Source: Acidobacteriota bacterium
GTDB taxonomy: Bacteria > Acidobacteriota > Vicinamibacteria > Vicinamibacterales > UBA2999
Assembly: GCA_021731165.1 (NCBI GenBank)
Contig: JAKFXY010000020.1
Span: 4,992-48,798 of the forward strand
Reading direction: 5' to 3'
DNA: 43,807 nucleotides
Each line of letters starts with the position of its first letter. Position 1 is the first letter of the stretch. The notes beneath the pieces are model-generated. The model saw only the letters and a program-made list of their open reading frames with translations. It searched no databases and had not been told where the DNA came from. Position numbers and translations under genes: made by a program. Positions 31,390 through 40,994 of the stretch are shown here, piece after piece.

Positions 31390-32262
31390 ATGCGGATACG
31401 TATGTTCATGATGGCGCTCGCCATCACCGCCGGGCTCGGGCCGGCGTACGCCGCCGGCGTTGAGAACGCCGGCGACCAGACGCCGACGGGGCAGCAAGCC
31501 GCACCCTCCGCGCCCCCGGATGACCCGGACTTGGACATCAATTCGCTCCAGCCGGAGTTCACCATCGTCAATCTGCCAACGACCCTGCGAATGCCCCGCA
31601 ACAAGTTGGCATTCCGGCTGACGCACCGTTTCGGCCGTCCGCTCGGCGCCGGGACTTTCGGCAACCTCGCCGCGGACCTCTTTGGCCTCGATACCGGCGC
31701 GCAGGTTGGCCTCGAGTTGCGCTACGGCCTCATGCGCGGGACACAACTCGGTATCCATCGCACGAGCGACCGAACAGTGGAACTCTTCGGGCAGCACGAC
31801 CTGTGGCGGCAGAGCGCGGGACATCCCGTGGGCCTCGGGATCAACGTCACCGTCGAGGGCATGAACAACTTCAAGGAAAGATACACCCCATCGCTTGGCC
31901 TCGCCTTGTCTCGCGAGATCAAGGGCGTCGGATCGGTGTACGCCGAACCGATGTGGGTAGGCAACGTCAACGTCTTCGAATCCTTCGTCAGCGGCGACGA
32001 CAACACGGTCTTGGTTGGACTCGGCGCCCGAATTCGCCTGCGACCCACCGTCTACTTCGTCGGTGAGTTCGCACCGCGGCTCGCGGGCTACGACGCCGGT
32101 GCGCACCACCGCTCAATCGGCATCGAGAAGCGCGCCGGCGGCCACTCGTTCCAGCTCAACTTCTCCAACGGTACCGGGTCCACGATCGGGCAACTCGCGC
32201 GCGGCGGCACCGGGAGCGACGACTGGTACATCGGATTCAACATCTCCAGGAAGTTCTTCTGA
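31390..32262 (+). CDS. DUF5777-type outer-membrane beta-barrel protein
   Basis: This 290-residue protein has a signal peptide (RMFMMALAITAGLGPAYAAG). A beta-rich body resembles the DUF5777 family: TIVNLPTTLRMPRNKLAFRLTHRFGRPL near the start, then alternating strands, then a C-terminal aromatic end (WYIGFNISRKFF) typical of outer-membrane barrels. The biochemical role is unknown; the operon suggests a partner for copper-dependent electron transfer or transport across the outer membrane. ATG at 31390 follows AGGAG (31376-31380), which overlaps the cupredoxin stop. The track's TTG at 31387 is less likely. Confidence 0.82.
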   Translation: MRIRMFMMALAITAGLGPAYAAGVENAGDQTPTGQQAAPSAPPDDPDLDINSLQPEFTIVNLPTTLRMPRNKLAFRLTHRFGRPLGAGTFGNLAADLFGLDTGAQVGLELRYGLMRGTQLGIHRTSDRTVELFGQHDLWRQSAGHPVGLGINVTVEGMNNFKERYTPSLGLALSREIKGVGSVYAEPMWVGNVNVFESFVSGDDNTVLVGLGARIRLRPTVYFVGEFAPRLAGYDAGAHHRSIGIEKRAGGHSFQLNFSNGTGSTIGQLARGGTGSDDWYIGFNISRKFF

Positions 32263-32675
32263 TGCGGGTACACACGCTCTGGTTCCCAACCCTGATCCTG
32301 GCTGCCACGCTGGCCGCGGCCACCTGCGGCGGCAGCTCGTCGCCGACGACGCCGTCACCGTCGCCCGCGCCTGCACCATCGCCGGCTCCGTCCACGAACA
32401 CGATTACGATCTCCGCGAGCGGCGTGTCGCCGAAGACGATCACCGTGCCGCCAGGGACGCGCGTGACGTTCGTCAACAACAGCAACTCGCCGCATGACAT
32501 GAGCTCGGACCCTCATCCGGAGCACACCGACTGCCCCGAGATCAATCAGGTGGGGTTCATCTCGGCTGGTCAAACGAAGCTGACGGGCAACCTCAACACG
32601 CCGCGTACGTGCGGCTACCACGATCACAATCAGCCCTCCAACACATCGCTCCAGGGATCGATAGTGATTCAGTAG
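32262..32675 (+). CDS. Second cupredoxin-like exported protein (lipoprotein candidate)
   Basis: This 137-residue protein has a hydrophobic N-terminus ending in ATCGGSSSP, so Cys22 may be lipidated, although the lipobox is not ideal. A Pro/Ser/Ala linker (TTPSPSPAPAPSPAPS) follows. The cupredoxin domain is ITISASGVSPKTITVPPGTRVTFVNNSNSPHDMSSDPHPEH, with a late Cys-His pair (TCGYHDHNQP). Blue-copper ligands are plausible: the His of SPHDM, then Cys and His. There is no clear axial Met after the last His. It overlaps the DUF5777 stop by one base, so it belongs to the same operon. Confidence 0.82.
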   Translation: MRVHTLWFPTLILAATLAAATCGGSSSPTTPSPSPAPAPSPAPSTNTITISASGVSPKTITVPPGTRVTFVNNSNSPHDMSSDPHPEHTDCPEINQVGFISAGQTKLTGNLNTPRTCGYHDHNQPSNTSLQGSIVIQ

Positions 32676-32713
32676 ACCCTGGGCAGTGATCGATTGGCGA
32701 AACTCGATGTACA

Positions 32714-33106
32714 TTGATTCGTCGCCGTCAGTCGATCACGAGCTGGCTTGCGACGCTTCTCGTGACTGACGACAACCCGCCTTCAACCCTCCGAATTCCC
32801 GTGGCCGTCCTTCTCGGCCTCGCGGCGCCACCCATCGGCCTGCTGGCCTGGATCGCGTTGAGCGGCTCGCGCCGGAACGACTACCTGCGCTCACCGTGGG
32901 TTCGGACGGGCATGGCTCTCGGCATTGCCAGCGCGCTCCCCCTCCTCACCGTCGCCGGCGCGGCGGGACTGGGCCTCTGGCCTGATCCGAATCCCAATCC
33001 GATCGGCCTCGGGCTCCTGCTGTTCGCGGGCGGCGGCGTGGCGACGGTACTCATCGCGGCGGGGATCGTCCTCATCGGCAAGGGCGAACCGCGCACTCGA
33101 GAGTAG
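32714..33106 (+). CDS. Hypothetical three-helix membrane protein
   Basis: A 130-residue frame contains three hydrophobic helices (VAVLLGLAAPPIGLLAWIAL, TGMALGIASALPLLTVAGAAGLGL, IGLGLLLFAGGGVATVLIAAGIVLIG) and short basic ends. The start is uncertain: TTG at 32714 or GTG at 32762 (MTDDNPPSTLRIP), neither with a strong ribosome site. The family is not recognised. It lies 38 bp after the cupredoxin gene and 12 bp before lipA. Confidence 0.55.
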   Translation: MIRRRQSITSWLATLLVTDDNPPSTLRIPVAVLLGLAAPPIGLLAWIALSGSRRNDYLRSPWVRTGMALGIASALPLLTVAGAAGLGLWPDPNPNPIGLGLLLFAGGGVATVLIAAGIVLIGKGEPRTRE

Positions 33107-33118
33107 CGATCCACGACG

Positions 33119-34099
33119 ATGCAGAGCTGGCGAGCCGTGCTCTCCCGCGAGTCGTCCACGTCAATTACACTAGGTACTATCGTGCCTCTCGACGCGCCTC
33201 TGACCTTCATCGGACCCAAGACCCCCAAGCCGGAATGGCTGAAAGTTCGAGCACCTGGGTCGGAGAACTTTCTCCGGCTCAAGGGAATCATGAAGGATCT
33301 GCGGCTCAATACCGTGTGCGAGGAGGCCCGCTGCCCGAACATCGGGGAGTGCTGGCATCAGGGCACGGCCACGTTCATGATCCTCGGTGAGATCTGCACG
33401 AGGGCATGTGCGTATTGCGCCGTCAGCCACGGCAGACCGAACGAGCTCGACGTCGCCGAGCCGGCCCGCGTGGCGAGCGCCATCGAGGCGATGGCGCTGA
33501 AACACGCCGTGATTACCTCCGTCGATCGCGACGACCTGGCCGACGGCGGCGCCTCGATTTTCGCGGACACAATCCGACAGACCCGGGCGCGCGTTCCTGG
33601 CTGCCGCATCGAAGTGCTCATCCCGGATTTTCAGGGACACGAGGCGTCGCTGCGCACGGTGCTCGACTCCGGCCCCGACGTGCTGAACCACAACATCGAG
33701 ACCGTGCCCCGCCTCTATCGGATGGCGCGATCCGGCGGTCGCTATCCGCGATCGCTGGAGCTCCTCGATCGGTCGCGCCACTATGCTCCCGCCATCGCCA
33801 CGAAGACGGGCATCATGGTCGGGCTCGGCGAGGAGATCGACGAGGTGATGACGGTGTTCGACGATCTCCGCGGCGTCGGCGTGTCGATCCTGACGATTGG
33901 GCAGTACCTCAGGCCGACCCCGGCGCACGCGCCGATGGCGCGCTATTACCACCCCACGGAGTTCGCCCACCTGAAATCGGAAGCACTCGCCCGCGGCTTC
34001 GTACACGTGGAATCAGGTCCGCTCGTCCGCAGCTCGTACCATGCGAGCGAGCAGGCGGACGCCTACGACGCCCGGCAGCAAGCAGACGACACGGCCTAA
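33119..34099 (+). CDS. lipA: Lipoyl synthase
   Basis: This 326-residue radical SAM enzyme inserts two sulfurs into protein-bound octanoyl chains to make lipoyl groups. It has the auxiliary-cluster motif CEEARCPNIGECW, the radical SAM motif CTRACAYC and the C-terminal RSSYHA whose Ser ligates the auxiliary cluster. Other hallmarks are TFMILGEICTRAC, NHNIETVPRLY and LRPTPAHAP. The start is ATG 33119 or GTG 33182; the first 21 residues (MQSWRAVLSRESSTSITLGTI) are not typical, so 33182 is a serious alternative. It lies near the lipoylated pyruvate dehydrogenase E2, its likely substrate. No lipB is in the window. Confidence 0.95.
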   Translation: MQSWRAVLSRESSTSITLGTIVPLDAPLTFIGPKTPKPEWLKVRAPGSENFLRLKGIMKDLRLNTVCEEARCPNIGECWHQGTATFMILGEICTRACAYCAVSHGRPNELDVAEPARVASAIEAMALKHAVITSVDRDDLADGGASIFADTIRQTRARVPGCRIEVLIPDFQGHEASLRTVLDSGPDVLNHNIETVPRLYRMARSGGRYPRSLELLDRSRHYAPAIATKTGIMVGLGEEIDEVMTVFDDLRGVGVSILTIGQYLRPTPAHAPMARYYHPTEFAHLKSEALARGFVHVESGPLVRSSYHASEQADAYDARQQADDTA

Positions 34100-34111
34100 G
34101 CGCCGCCAGTC

Positions 34112-34852
34112 CTACTTCGCCATCCGCAGGATGCGTGTAATCGGATCGTAGAACCGGCTGACCACCCGTTCCTTGAGCGGGATGATGGCGTTGTCGGTGA
34201 TGTGGATGTGCTCGGGACACACCGTCGTGCAGCACTTCGTGATGTTGCAGTAGCCGATGCCGTGCTCGTTCTTGAGGTCCGGCACGCGGTCCTCGGTGTC
34301 GAGCGGGTTCATCTCGAGGTTGGCCGCGTAGACGAGGAAGCGCGGGCCGATGAACTCGTCGTGCTTGTTGTGGTCGCGCAGCACGTGACAGACGTCCTGG
34401 CACAGGAAGCACTCGATGCACTTCCGGAACTCCTGGACTCGATCCACGTCGCGCTGCGCCATCCGCCACGTGCCATCCGGTGCGTCGGGCTTTCGCGGCA
34501 GGAACTTCTTGATGGTCTTCTTCACGCGGAAGTTCCAGGAGACGTCCGTGACGAGATCCTTGATCGGCGGAAAGGCGCGCATCGGCTCGACGGTGATCGG
34601 CTCCCAGAGGTTCAACTGGCTCATGCGCGTCATGCACATCAGGCGCGGCTTGCCGTTGATCTCCGCCGAACAGGACCCGCACTTGCCGGCCTTGCAGTTC
34701 CAACGGACCGCGAGATCGTTGGCTTGCTCGGCCTGAATCTTGTGCACGACGTCCAGCACGACCATCCCCTCCGTCACCTCGGTGTGGAAGGTCTGGAACG
34801 TGCCGTCACCGCCCTCGTGCGTGCGCCAGATCTTGAATGTCGCTTTCGCCAT
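34112..34852 (-). CDS. sdhB: Succinate dehydrogenase iron-sulfur subunit
   Basis: This 246-residue subunit carries the electron-transfer clusters of complex II. The N-terminal [2Fe-2S] site is in WNCKAGKCGSCSAEINGKPRLMC. The C-terminal half holds CIECFLCQDVC and CNITKCCTTVCPEHI, the [4Fe-4S] and [3Fe-4S] ligands. The pattern and length agree with the mycobacterial Sdh1 type rather than the E. coli type. It lies 110 bp downstream of sdhA on the same strand and is convergent with lipA. Confidence 0.95.
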   Translation of the reverse strand: MAKATFKIWRTHEGGDGTFQTFHTEVTEGMVVLDVVHKIQAEQANDLAVRWNCKAGKCGSCSAEINGKPRLMCMTRMSQLNLWEPITVEPMRAFPPIKDLVTDVSWNFRVKKTIKKFLPRKPDAPDGTWRMAQRDVDRVQEFRKCIECFLCQDVCHVLRDHNKHDEFIGPRFLVYAANLEMNPLDTEDRVPDLKNEHGIGYCNITKCCTTVCPEHIHITDNAIIPLKERVVSRFYDPITRILRMAK

Positions 34853-34962
34853 TTAGTGGAGATTCTCCTCGAAACAAATAGCGGGCCGCTCCGTTGTCAC
34901 AGCCCGATGGATCGCGCTTGGCGGTTGGTTGTCATCCCACCCCCAGCAGTGCGACCGGCCCA

Positions 34963-36780
34963 CTAAGTCTTCTGCTCCTCGATAACGGCTTTGAGGTGGT
35001 CCGGTATCGGAGGCAATGGCGCCCGCGACACCTGCACGGACCCGCCAGGGCCCTGCTTGGTCATGACGTTGAAGGTGGCGAATTCCGGGAGCTTCTCCGG
35101 GTAGTCCTCGCGGAAATGGCCGCCACGGCTTTCCTTCCGCTCGATCGCCGAGAGCGCCACCGCTTCAGACACCGCCAGCAGGTTGCGCAGGTCCAGCGCC
35201 GTGTGCCAACCGGAGTGGTACTCACGGTGGCCCGTGACGCCGACGCGCGACGCGCGCGCCTTGAACGTCTGGATCCGCTTCACCGCCTCCTGCATTTCGT
35301 CCTCGAGCCGTACGATGCCGACCAGCGCCTGCATCGACTCCTGGAGATCGGCCTGAACGGTATAAGGATTCTCGCCCGCCTCGCCGCGATCGAACGGCGC
35401 GAGCGCCTCCTCGATCGCGCGATCCACGGCGGCATCATCCACGCGCGCCTGGCCGTTCTCGCGCGAGAACGTGGCCGCGTACTCACCGGCGCGCTTGCCG
35501 AACACGATCAGATCGGAGAGCGAGTTGCCGCCAAGGCGATTCGCACCGTTGATGCCGGAAGCGCACTCACCGGCGGCAAAGAGGCCAGGGATGCTCGACA
35601 TTTGCGAGTCGCCGTCCACGCGGATGCCGCCCATCACGTAGTGAGTCGTCGGACCGACTTCCATCGGCTCCTTCGTGATGTCGAGGTCGGCGAGCTCCTT
35701 GAACTGGTGGTACATGCTCGGAAGCTTGCGCTTGATGTGCTCCTCGGCGTTCCCCACCTTCTCCTTGATCCACGCGATATCGAGGTAGACGCCGCCGTGT
35801 GGAGAGCCACGCCCGGCCTTCACCTCGCGGTTGATGCAGCGCGCCACGTGGTCGCGCGTCAGCAGCTCGGGCGGACGGCGGGCGCTCTTGTCGTGTTGCA
35901 CGTAGCGCCAGCCCTCCTCGGGATCGGAGGCCGTCTGCGGCTTGTAGTTGTCGGGGATGTCGTCGAACATGAAGCGGCGCCCTTCGCTGTTCTTCAGGAT
36001 GCCTCCCTCACCGCGCACGCCCTCGGTGACGAGAATCCCCTTCACGCTCGGCGGCCAGACCATCCCGGTGGGATGGAACTGGATGAACTCCATGTCGATG
36101 AGCTCGGCGCCGGCGCGGTAGGCCAGTGCATGACCATCGCCGGTGCCCTCCCAGCTGTTGCTCGTGACCTTGTAGGCACGGCCGATGCCGCCGGTCGCCA
36201 GAATCACCGCCTTGGCGGAGAAAACGTGAAAGCGCCCGCGCTCGCGGTCGTAGGCCACCACGCCGGCGGCCCGACCGCCATCGAGCAGCAGCTCGATGAC
36301 CGTGTGCTCCATGTGCACCGTCACGCCCAGGTAGGTCGTGTGATCCTGGAGCGTGCGAATCAGCTCCAGACCGGTGCGATCGCCTACGTGCGCCAGCCTC
36401 GGATAGCGGTGACCGCCGAAGTTGCGCTGGTTGATGCGGCCATCCGGGGTCCGGTCGAAGACCGCGCCCCACCCCTCGAGCTCCCGCACACGATCGGGCG
36501 CCTCCTTGGCGTGCAGCTCCGCCATCCGCCAGTTATTGACGTACTGGCCTCCGCGCATCGTGTCGGCAAAATGCACTTTCCAGCTGTCGCGGTCGTCGTT
36601 GTGGGCCATGGCCGCGGCCATGCCCCCTTCCGCCATGACCGTATGCGCCTTGCCGAGCAGCGACTTGCAGATGAGCCCCACCGACACGCCGGCATTGGCC
36701 GCCTCGATGGCCGCGCGCAGCCCCGCGCCACCGGCCCCGATCACGAGCACGTCGTAGCTGTAGGTCGAGTAGGCGGCCAT
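34963..36780 (-). CDS. sdhA: Succinate dehydrogenase flavoprotein subunit
   Basis: This 605-residue subunit oxidises succinate to fumarate with covalent FAD. It has the Rossmann motif DVLVIGAGGAGLRAAIEAA, the FAD-attachment region KAHTVMAEGGMAAAM, the active-site strand FIQFHPTGMV, EGVRGEGG and the capping-domain GGIRVDGDSQMSSIPGLFAAGECASGINGANRLGGNSL. The track start is 134 codons too early, inside sdhC antisense-free overlap; MAAYSTYSYDVLVIG from ATG 36780 is the normal start. That ATG overlaps the sdhC stop by one base (TGATG), so the two are translationally coupled. Confidence 0.96.
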   Translation of the reverse strand: MAAYSTYSYDVLVIGAGGAGLRAAIEAANAGVSVGLICKSLLGKAHTVMAEGGMAAAMAHNDDRDSWKVHFADTMRGGQYVNNWRMAELHAKEAPDRVRELEGWGAVFDRTPDGRINQRNFGGHRYPRLAHVGDRTGLELIRTLQDHTTYLGVTVHMEHTVIELLLDGGRAAGVVAYDRERGRFHVFSAKAVILATGGIGRAYKVTSNSWEGTGDGHALAYRAGAELIDMEFIQFHPTGMVWPPSVKGILVTEGVRGEGGILKNSEGRRFMFDDIPDNYKPQTASDPEEGWRYVQHDKSARRPPELLTRDHVARCINREVKAGRGSPHGGVYLDIAWIKEKVGNAEEHIKRKLPSMYHQFKELADLDITKEPMEVGPTTHYVMGGIRVDGDSQMSSIPGLFAAGECASGINGANRLGGNSLSDLIVFGKRAGEYAATFSRENGQARVDDAAVDRAIEEALAPFDRGEAGENPYTVQADLQESMQALVGIVRLEDEMQEAVKRIQTFKARASRVGVTGHREYHSGWHTALDLRNLLAVSEAVALSAIERKESRGGHFREDYPEKLPEFATFNVMTKQGPGGSVQVSRAPLPPIPDHLKAVIEEQKT

Positions 36781-37583
36781 CAGAGGATCCTCAGGTCCGT
36801 GAAGATCCCCATCGAGCAGCAACGGATATAGATATCCGAGAAGCCGACGGAGAAGAGGCTGCACCAGGCAAACAACTGGTGCCTGTGGTTGAGGGCCGTC
36901 GAGCAGGCATACGCCTTGTCGCAGACCGGATGCTTCGAGACCTCGTCGAACACGCCGCCGACGACATGGCGCATGACGTGGCAACCGAGCGTGTAGGAGC
37001 TCAGGAGGACGACGTTGACGGCGAGGATGAGCGTGCCGACGCCGATGCCGAATACTTCCTCGCCGGTGGCCGGATCGAGAAACCACATCGCCTTCCACAC
37101 GTCGTACGAGAGCAGGAAGAGGAAGATGACCGCGATCCACATGAAGTAGCGGTGCGCGTTGTGCAGAATCAGGGGGAACCACTGCTCACCCCAGTAGCTC
37201 TTGCGCGGCTCACCGACGGCGCACGAGACCGGATCCCCCCAGAACGCCTTGTAGTACGCGCCGCGGTAGTAATAACAGGTGAAGCGAAAGAGACCCGGGA
37301 ACGGGAGAATCAGGAGCGCCGGGGAGAACGGCGCCAATGACGGCCACCATGCGGGCTTCGGGCCGAACCATGCGTGCGGCGAATCGCCCCAGATCTCCGG
37401 CGCGTAGAACGGCGACAGGTAGGGACCGAATGCGTAGTGCTCGCCCTGGAACGCCGCCCACGTCGAGTAGACGACGAATGCGCCCAGCCCGATGAAGACG
37501 ACGATCGGCGTCACCCACCAGGCGTCGCGCCGGTTCGTCTCACCGAAACCACGCGGCACCACCCTCACCGGAATCGCTTCCAT
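36780..37583 (-). CDS. sdhC: Succinate dehydrogenase membrane anchor, Cys/His-rich Sdh1-type
   Basis: This 267-residue membrane anchor has about five helices (WWVTPIVVFIGLGAFVVYST, LAPFSPALLILPFPGLF, YFMWIAVIFLFLLSYDVW, VGTLILAVNVVLLSSYTLG, LFAWCSLFSVGFSDIYI). It is rich in conserved-looking Cys and His: TCYYYRGAYYK, GDPVSCAVG, LILHNAHRYF, TLGCHVMRHVVGG, HPVCDKAYACSTALNHRHQ. Size and pattern fit the single large anchor of mycobacterial Sdh1, for which I recall a membrane Rieske-type cluster. ATG 37583, preceded by GGAGG, is preferred over the track's TTG at 37616. It is the first gene of the sdhC-sdhA-sdhB operon. Confidence 0.88.
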   Translation of the reverse strand: MEAIPVRVVPRGFGETNRRDAWWVTPIVVFIGLGAFVVYSTWAAFQGEHYAFGPYLSPFYAPEIWGDSPHAWFGPKPAWWPSLAPFSPALLILPFPGLFRFTCYYYRGAYYKAFWGDPVSCAVGEPRKSYWGEQWFPLILHNAHRYFMWIAVIFLFLLSYDVWKAMWFLDPATGEEVFGIGVGTLILAVNVVLLSSYTLGCHVMRHVVGGVFDEVSKHPVCDKAYACSTALNHRHQLFAWCSLFSVGFSDIYIRCCSMGIFTDLRIL

Positions 37584-37624
37584 ATACCTCCGAGATGGAA
37601 AGACTGATTGAGCCAACCTCGTAC

Positions 37625-37651
37625 GATATAGGGGGACTCGCGCAGAATCAA
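37625..37651 (-). promoter_or_regulatory. Possible promoter of the sdh operon
   Basis: On the minus strand TTGATT (37651-37646) and TATATC (37630-37625) are separated by only 15 bp, upstream of sdhC. The spacing is short, so this is a weak candidate. Confidence 0.3.
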
Positions 37652-37679
37652 GGCCGGAGCAGCTCCAGCGCTCTCGGCG

Positions 37680-37982
37680 CTACGTTTCGTAGTCGATCAC
37701 GCGCCGCTCCACGCGCACGTCCTTGACGAACGACGCGAGCGCCTTGTGCGCGGGATGGTCCTGATATGCCTGATACGCGGCGCGCGACTCGAACTCGGAG
37801 TACAGCGCGACATCAGCCGAGTCGGCTTCATGAATCACGTCGATCCCGACTTCGAGACGACGGAGACCATCCATCATATTGGCCAACTCCTCGAGTCGTG
37901 CCTTCATGAGGCGCGCATTCTCGGCACGACTGCGGCCCGCAGCCGTTTCCTTCAATTTCCACAAGACAATATGGGTGAACAT
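37680..37982 (-). CDS. Dabb (stress-responsive A/B barrel) domain protein
   Basis: This 100-residue protein is a ferredoxin-like dimeric alpha/beta barrel. It starts with MFTHIVLWKLKE, typical of the family. EVGIDVIHEADSADVALYSEFESRAAYQAYQDHPAHKALASFVKDV carries the conserved YxxHPxH segment. The function is unknown; relatives include stress proteins and small-molecule binding enzymes. It lies between sdhC and lpdA on the same strand, separated from lpdA by a repeat-rich gap. Confidence 0.92.
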   Translation of the reverse strand: MFTHIVLWKLKETAAGRSRAENARLMKARLEELANMMDGLRRLEVGIDVIHEADSADVALYSEFESRAAYQAYQDHPAHKALASFVKDVRVERRVIDYET

Positions 37983-37998
37983 AAATCCCGTTCCAAGA

Positions 37999-38077
37999 AC
38001 GCCACAGAGACACAGAGGCCACAGAGATCATGGGGTTGACAAGAATACCTCCGTGTTCTCTGTGCCTCTGTGGCGTT
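37999..38077. repeat. Inverted repeat built from CACAGAG units
   Basis: The left arm (37999-38027) contains AACGCCACAGAG and two further CACAGAG-like units. The right arm (38058-38077) ends in CTCTGTGGCGTT, the exact reverse complement of the first 12 bases. A 19-bp segment of the left arm recurs with two mismatches between aceE and aceF (40931-40970 region). It fills most of the gap between lpdA and the Dabb gene. Confidence 0.65.
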
Positions 38078-38095
38078 TGACTGAGAACCCGGAAG

Positions 38096-38134
38096 CGTGT
38101 ACAAGCCGAAGCGGAAACAGCGGCGAAGGCGCCG

Positions 38135-38159
<25 letters not shown>
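38096..38159 (-). terminator. Long nested hairpin at the 3' end of lpdA
   Basis: The outer stem is a perfect 14-bp pair (CGTGTACAAGCCGA and TCGGCTTGTACACG, 38096-38109 and 38146-38159). The inner stem is AGCGGCG / CGCCGCT (38119-38125, 38130-38136) around a 4-base loop. The inner stem covers the lpdA stop codon, and the outer stem reaches back into its last codons (HVYKPR). A short TTT follows the inner stem on the minus strand. It is a good candidate terminator or mRNA-stabilising structure for the pyruvate dehydrogenase operon. Confidence 0.6.
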
Positions 38160-39564
<1,405 letters not shown>

Positions 39565-39565
<1 letters not shown>

Positions 39566-40905
39566 CAGCCGAGCAGCGACAGGAGGAACGGCTGTTCGAT
39601 TGCCTCAACCACCCAGCGGAGGAAGCGCATCGCATCGGCGCCGTCGATCACGCGGTGATCGTAGGACAGTGACAACGGGAGGAGCTGGCGCGGCTCCCAG
39701 GCATTGCTTTTCCAGACCGGCTCGAGAATTCCGCGCGACACGCCGAGGATCGCGACTTCCGGCCAGTTGATGATTGGCGTGAAGTAGGTCCCGCCGATCC
39801 CGCCGAGGTTCGAAATGCTGATGCCGCCGCCGCTCATCTCCTCGAGCGTCAGCTTCTTGCTGCGGGCCTTCTCGGAGAGCTCGTGCATTTCGATGGCGAT
39901 CTGGGTGATGTTTTTCCGGTCGGCGTCCTTGATGACAGGGACGAGCAGACCTCGATCGGTATCCACCGCGACGCCGACGTTCACATACTTCTTGTAGATG
40001 ATCTCGTTGGAGGTCATGTCCACCGAGGTGTTGAACTGCGGGAACTGCTTCACCGCGGCAGCCAGCACCTTCACGAGCACCGCGGTGACCGTGAGGTTGC
40101 CGCCGGACTTTTCGACCTGCCCGCGGAACATCGCCCGCAGTTCCTCCATCGGGGTGATGTCGGCCTTGGCGAACTGAGTGACGTGCGGAATGGTGGTCCA
40201 GGCGTGGCTGAGATGTTCGGCCGTCTTCCGGCGGATGTTGTTCATCGGCTGCCGGTCGATCTCGCCCCACTTCTGAAAGTCCGGCAGAGACACTGCCGCC
40301 GGTGCGCCAGACTGGCGGGACGTGGCACCGGTGGCCCCGACGCTGCTCAGGATCCGCCTCGCGTGCTCCTTGACGTCTTCATCGGAGATACGGCCGTTCC
40401 CGCCGCTTCCCTGCACTTCATGGATATCCACGCCGATCTCGCGTGCGAGCCGCCGTACCGATGGCGAGGCCGGCGCAGGGACTCCCGAGCCAGCCGGCGG
40501 TGAGGGCTTCGAGGCCGGTATCGGCTCCGGCGCGGGCTTGGAGGCCCGCGGCATCGGCACGACCTTCTGTTCCTTGGGTTCCGCGGAAGCCCGCCCCTCG
40601 ACTCCGCCCAGAGGGGCTACGCCAGCCTTCCTTGAAGCCGCCGCCCCGTTGCCCGCCCCGCGCCCAGCCGAGGGGTCATCCACCACGAGGACGACGGAGC
40701 CGACCTTCACCTTGTCACCAGGCTTGACCCTGACCTCCGTGATGCGGCCAGCCACCGACGAGGGCACCTCTATGGTGGCCTTGTCGGTCTCGAGCTCGAG
40801 CACGGACTGGTCACGGGCGACGGTATCGCCGACTTTCACGAGCACGCGGGTGACGTCGCCCTGCGCGACGTTTTCACCCAGTTCTGGAATCTTGAACTCC
40901 GCCAC
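39565..40905 (-). CDS. aceF: Pyruvate dehydrogenase E2, dihydrolipoamide acetyltransferase
   Basis: This 446-residue E2 has one N-terminal lipoyl domain (lipoyl-Lys in LELETDKATIEVPSS). A flexible Ala/Pro/Lys-rich linker leads to a peripheral-subunit binding domain (ASPSVRRLAREIGVDIHEVQGSGGNGRISDEDV). The catalytic core ends in SLSYDHRVIDGADAMRF with the His-x3-Asp-Gly active site. E. coli E2 has three lipoyl domains, this one has one. The start is GTG at 40905 with GGAG seven bases upstream. The Lys is the expected target of LipA encoded nearby. It lies 89 bp downstream of aceE. Confidence 0.95.
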
Positions 40906-40930
40906 TAATCAGCTCCGCACAATTGCGACA

Positions 40931-40970
40931 GGCCACGGCGGCACGGACACGCCTCTCTGTCTCCGTGGCC
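40931..40970. repeat. Inverted repeat between aceE and aceF
   Basis: GGCCACGG (40931-40938) and CCGTGGCC (40963-40970) form 8-bp arms. On the minus strand the right part reads GCCACGGAGACAGAGAGGC, matching 17 of 19 bases of the CACAGAG repeat near lpdA. It could be a processing or attenuation hairpin that sets the E1:E2 ratio. Confidence 0.5.
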
Positions 40971-40994
40971 ACGTGTCGTGACTATCGCCACGAA

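Noticed and set aside
34894-36831. 645-residue plus-strand ORF opposite sdhA
   Set aside because: It is a shadow of sdhA: high-GC codon use keeps the opposite strand open. The product is Arg/His/Leu-rich with no domain, while sdhA on the minus strand has every family motif.
37999-38027. CRISPR-like or heptamer reading of the CACAGAG units
   Set aside because: The units are spaced 8 and 9-10 bases apart without spacers, so they are neither a CRISPR array nor a true 7-bp tandem repeat.
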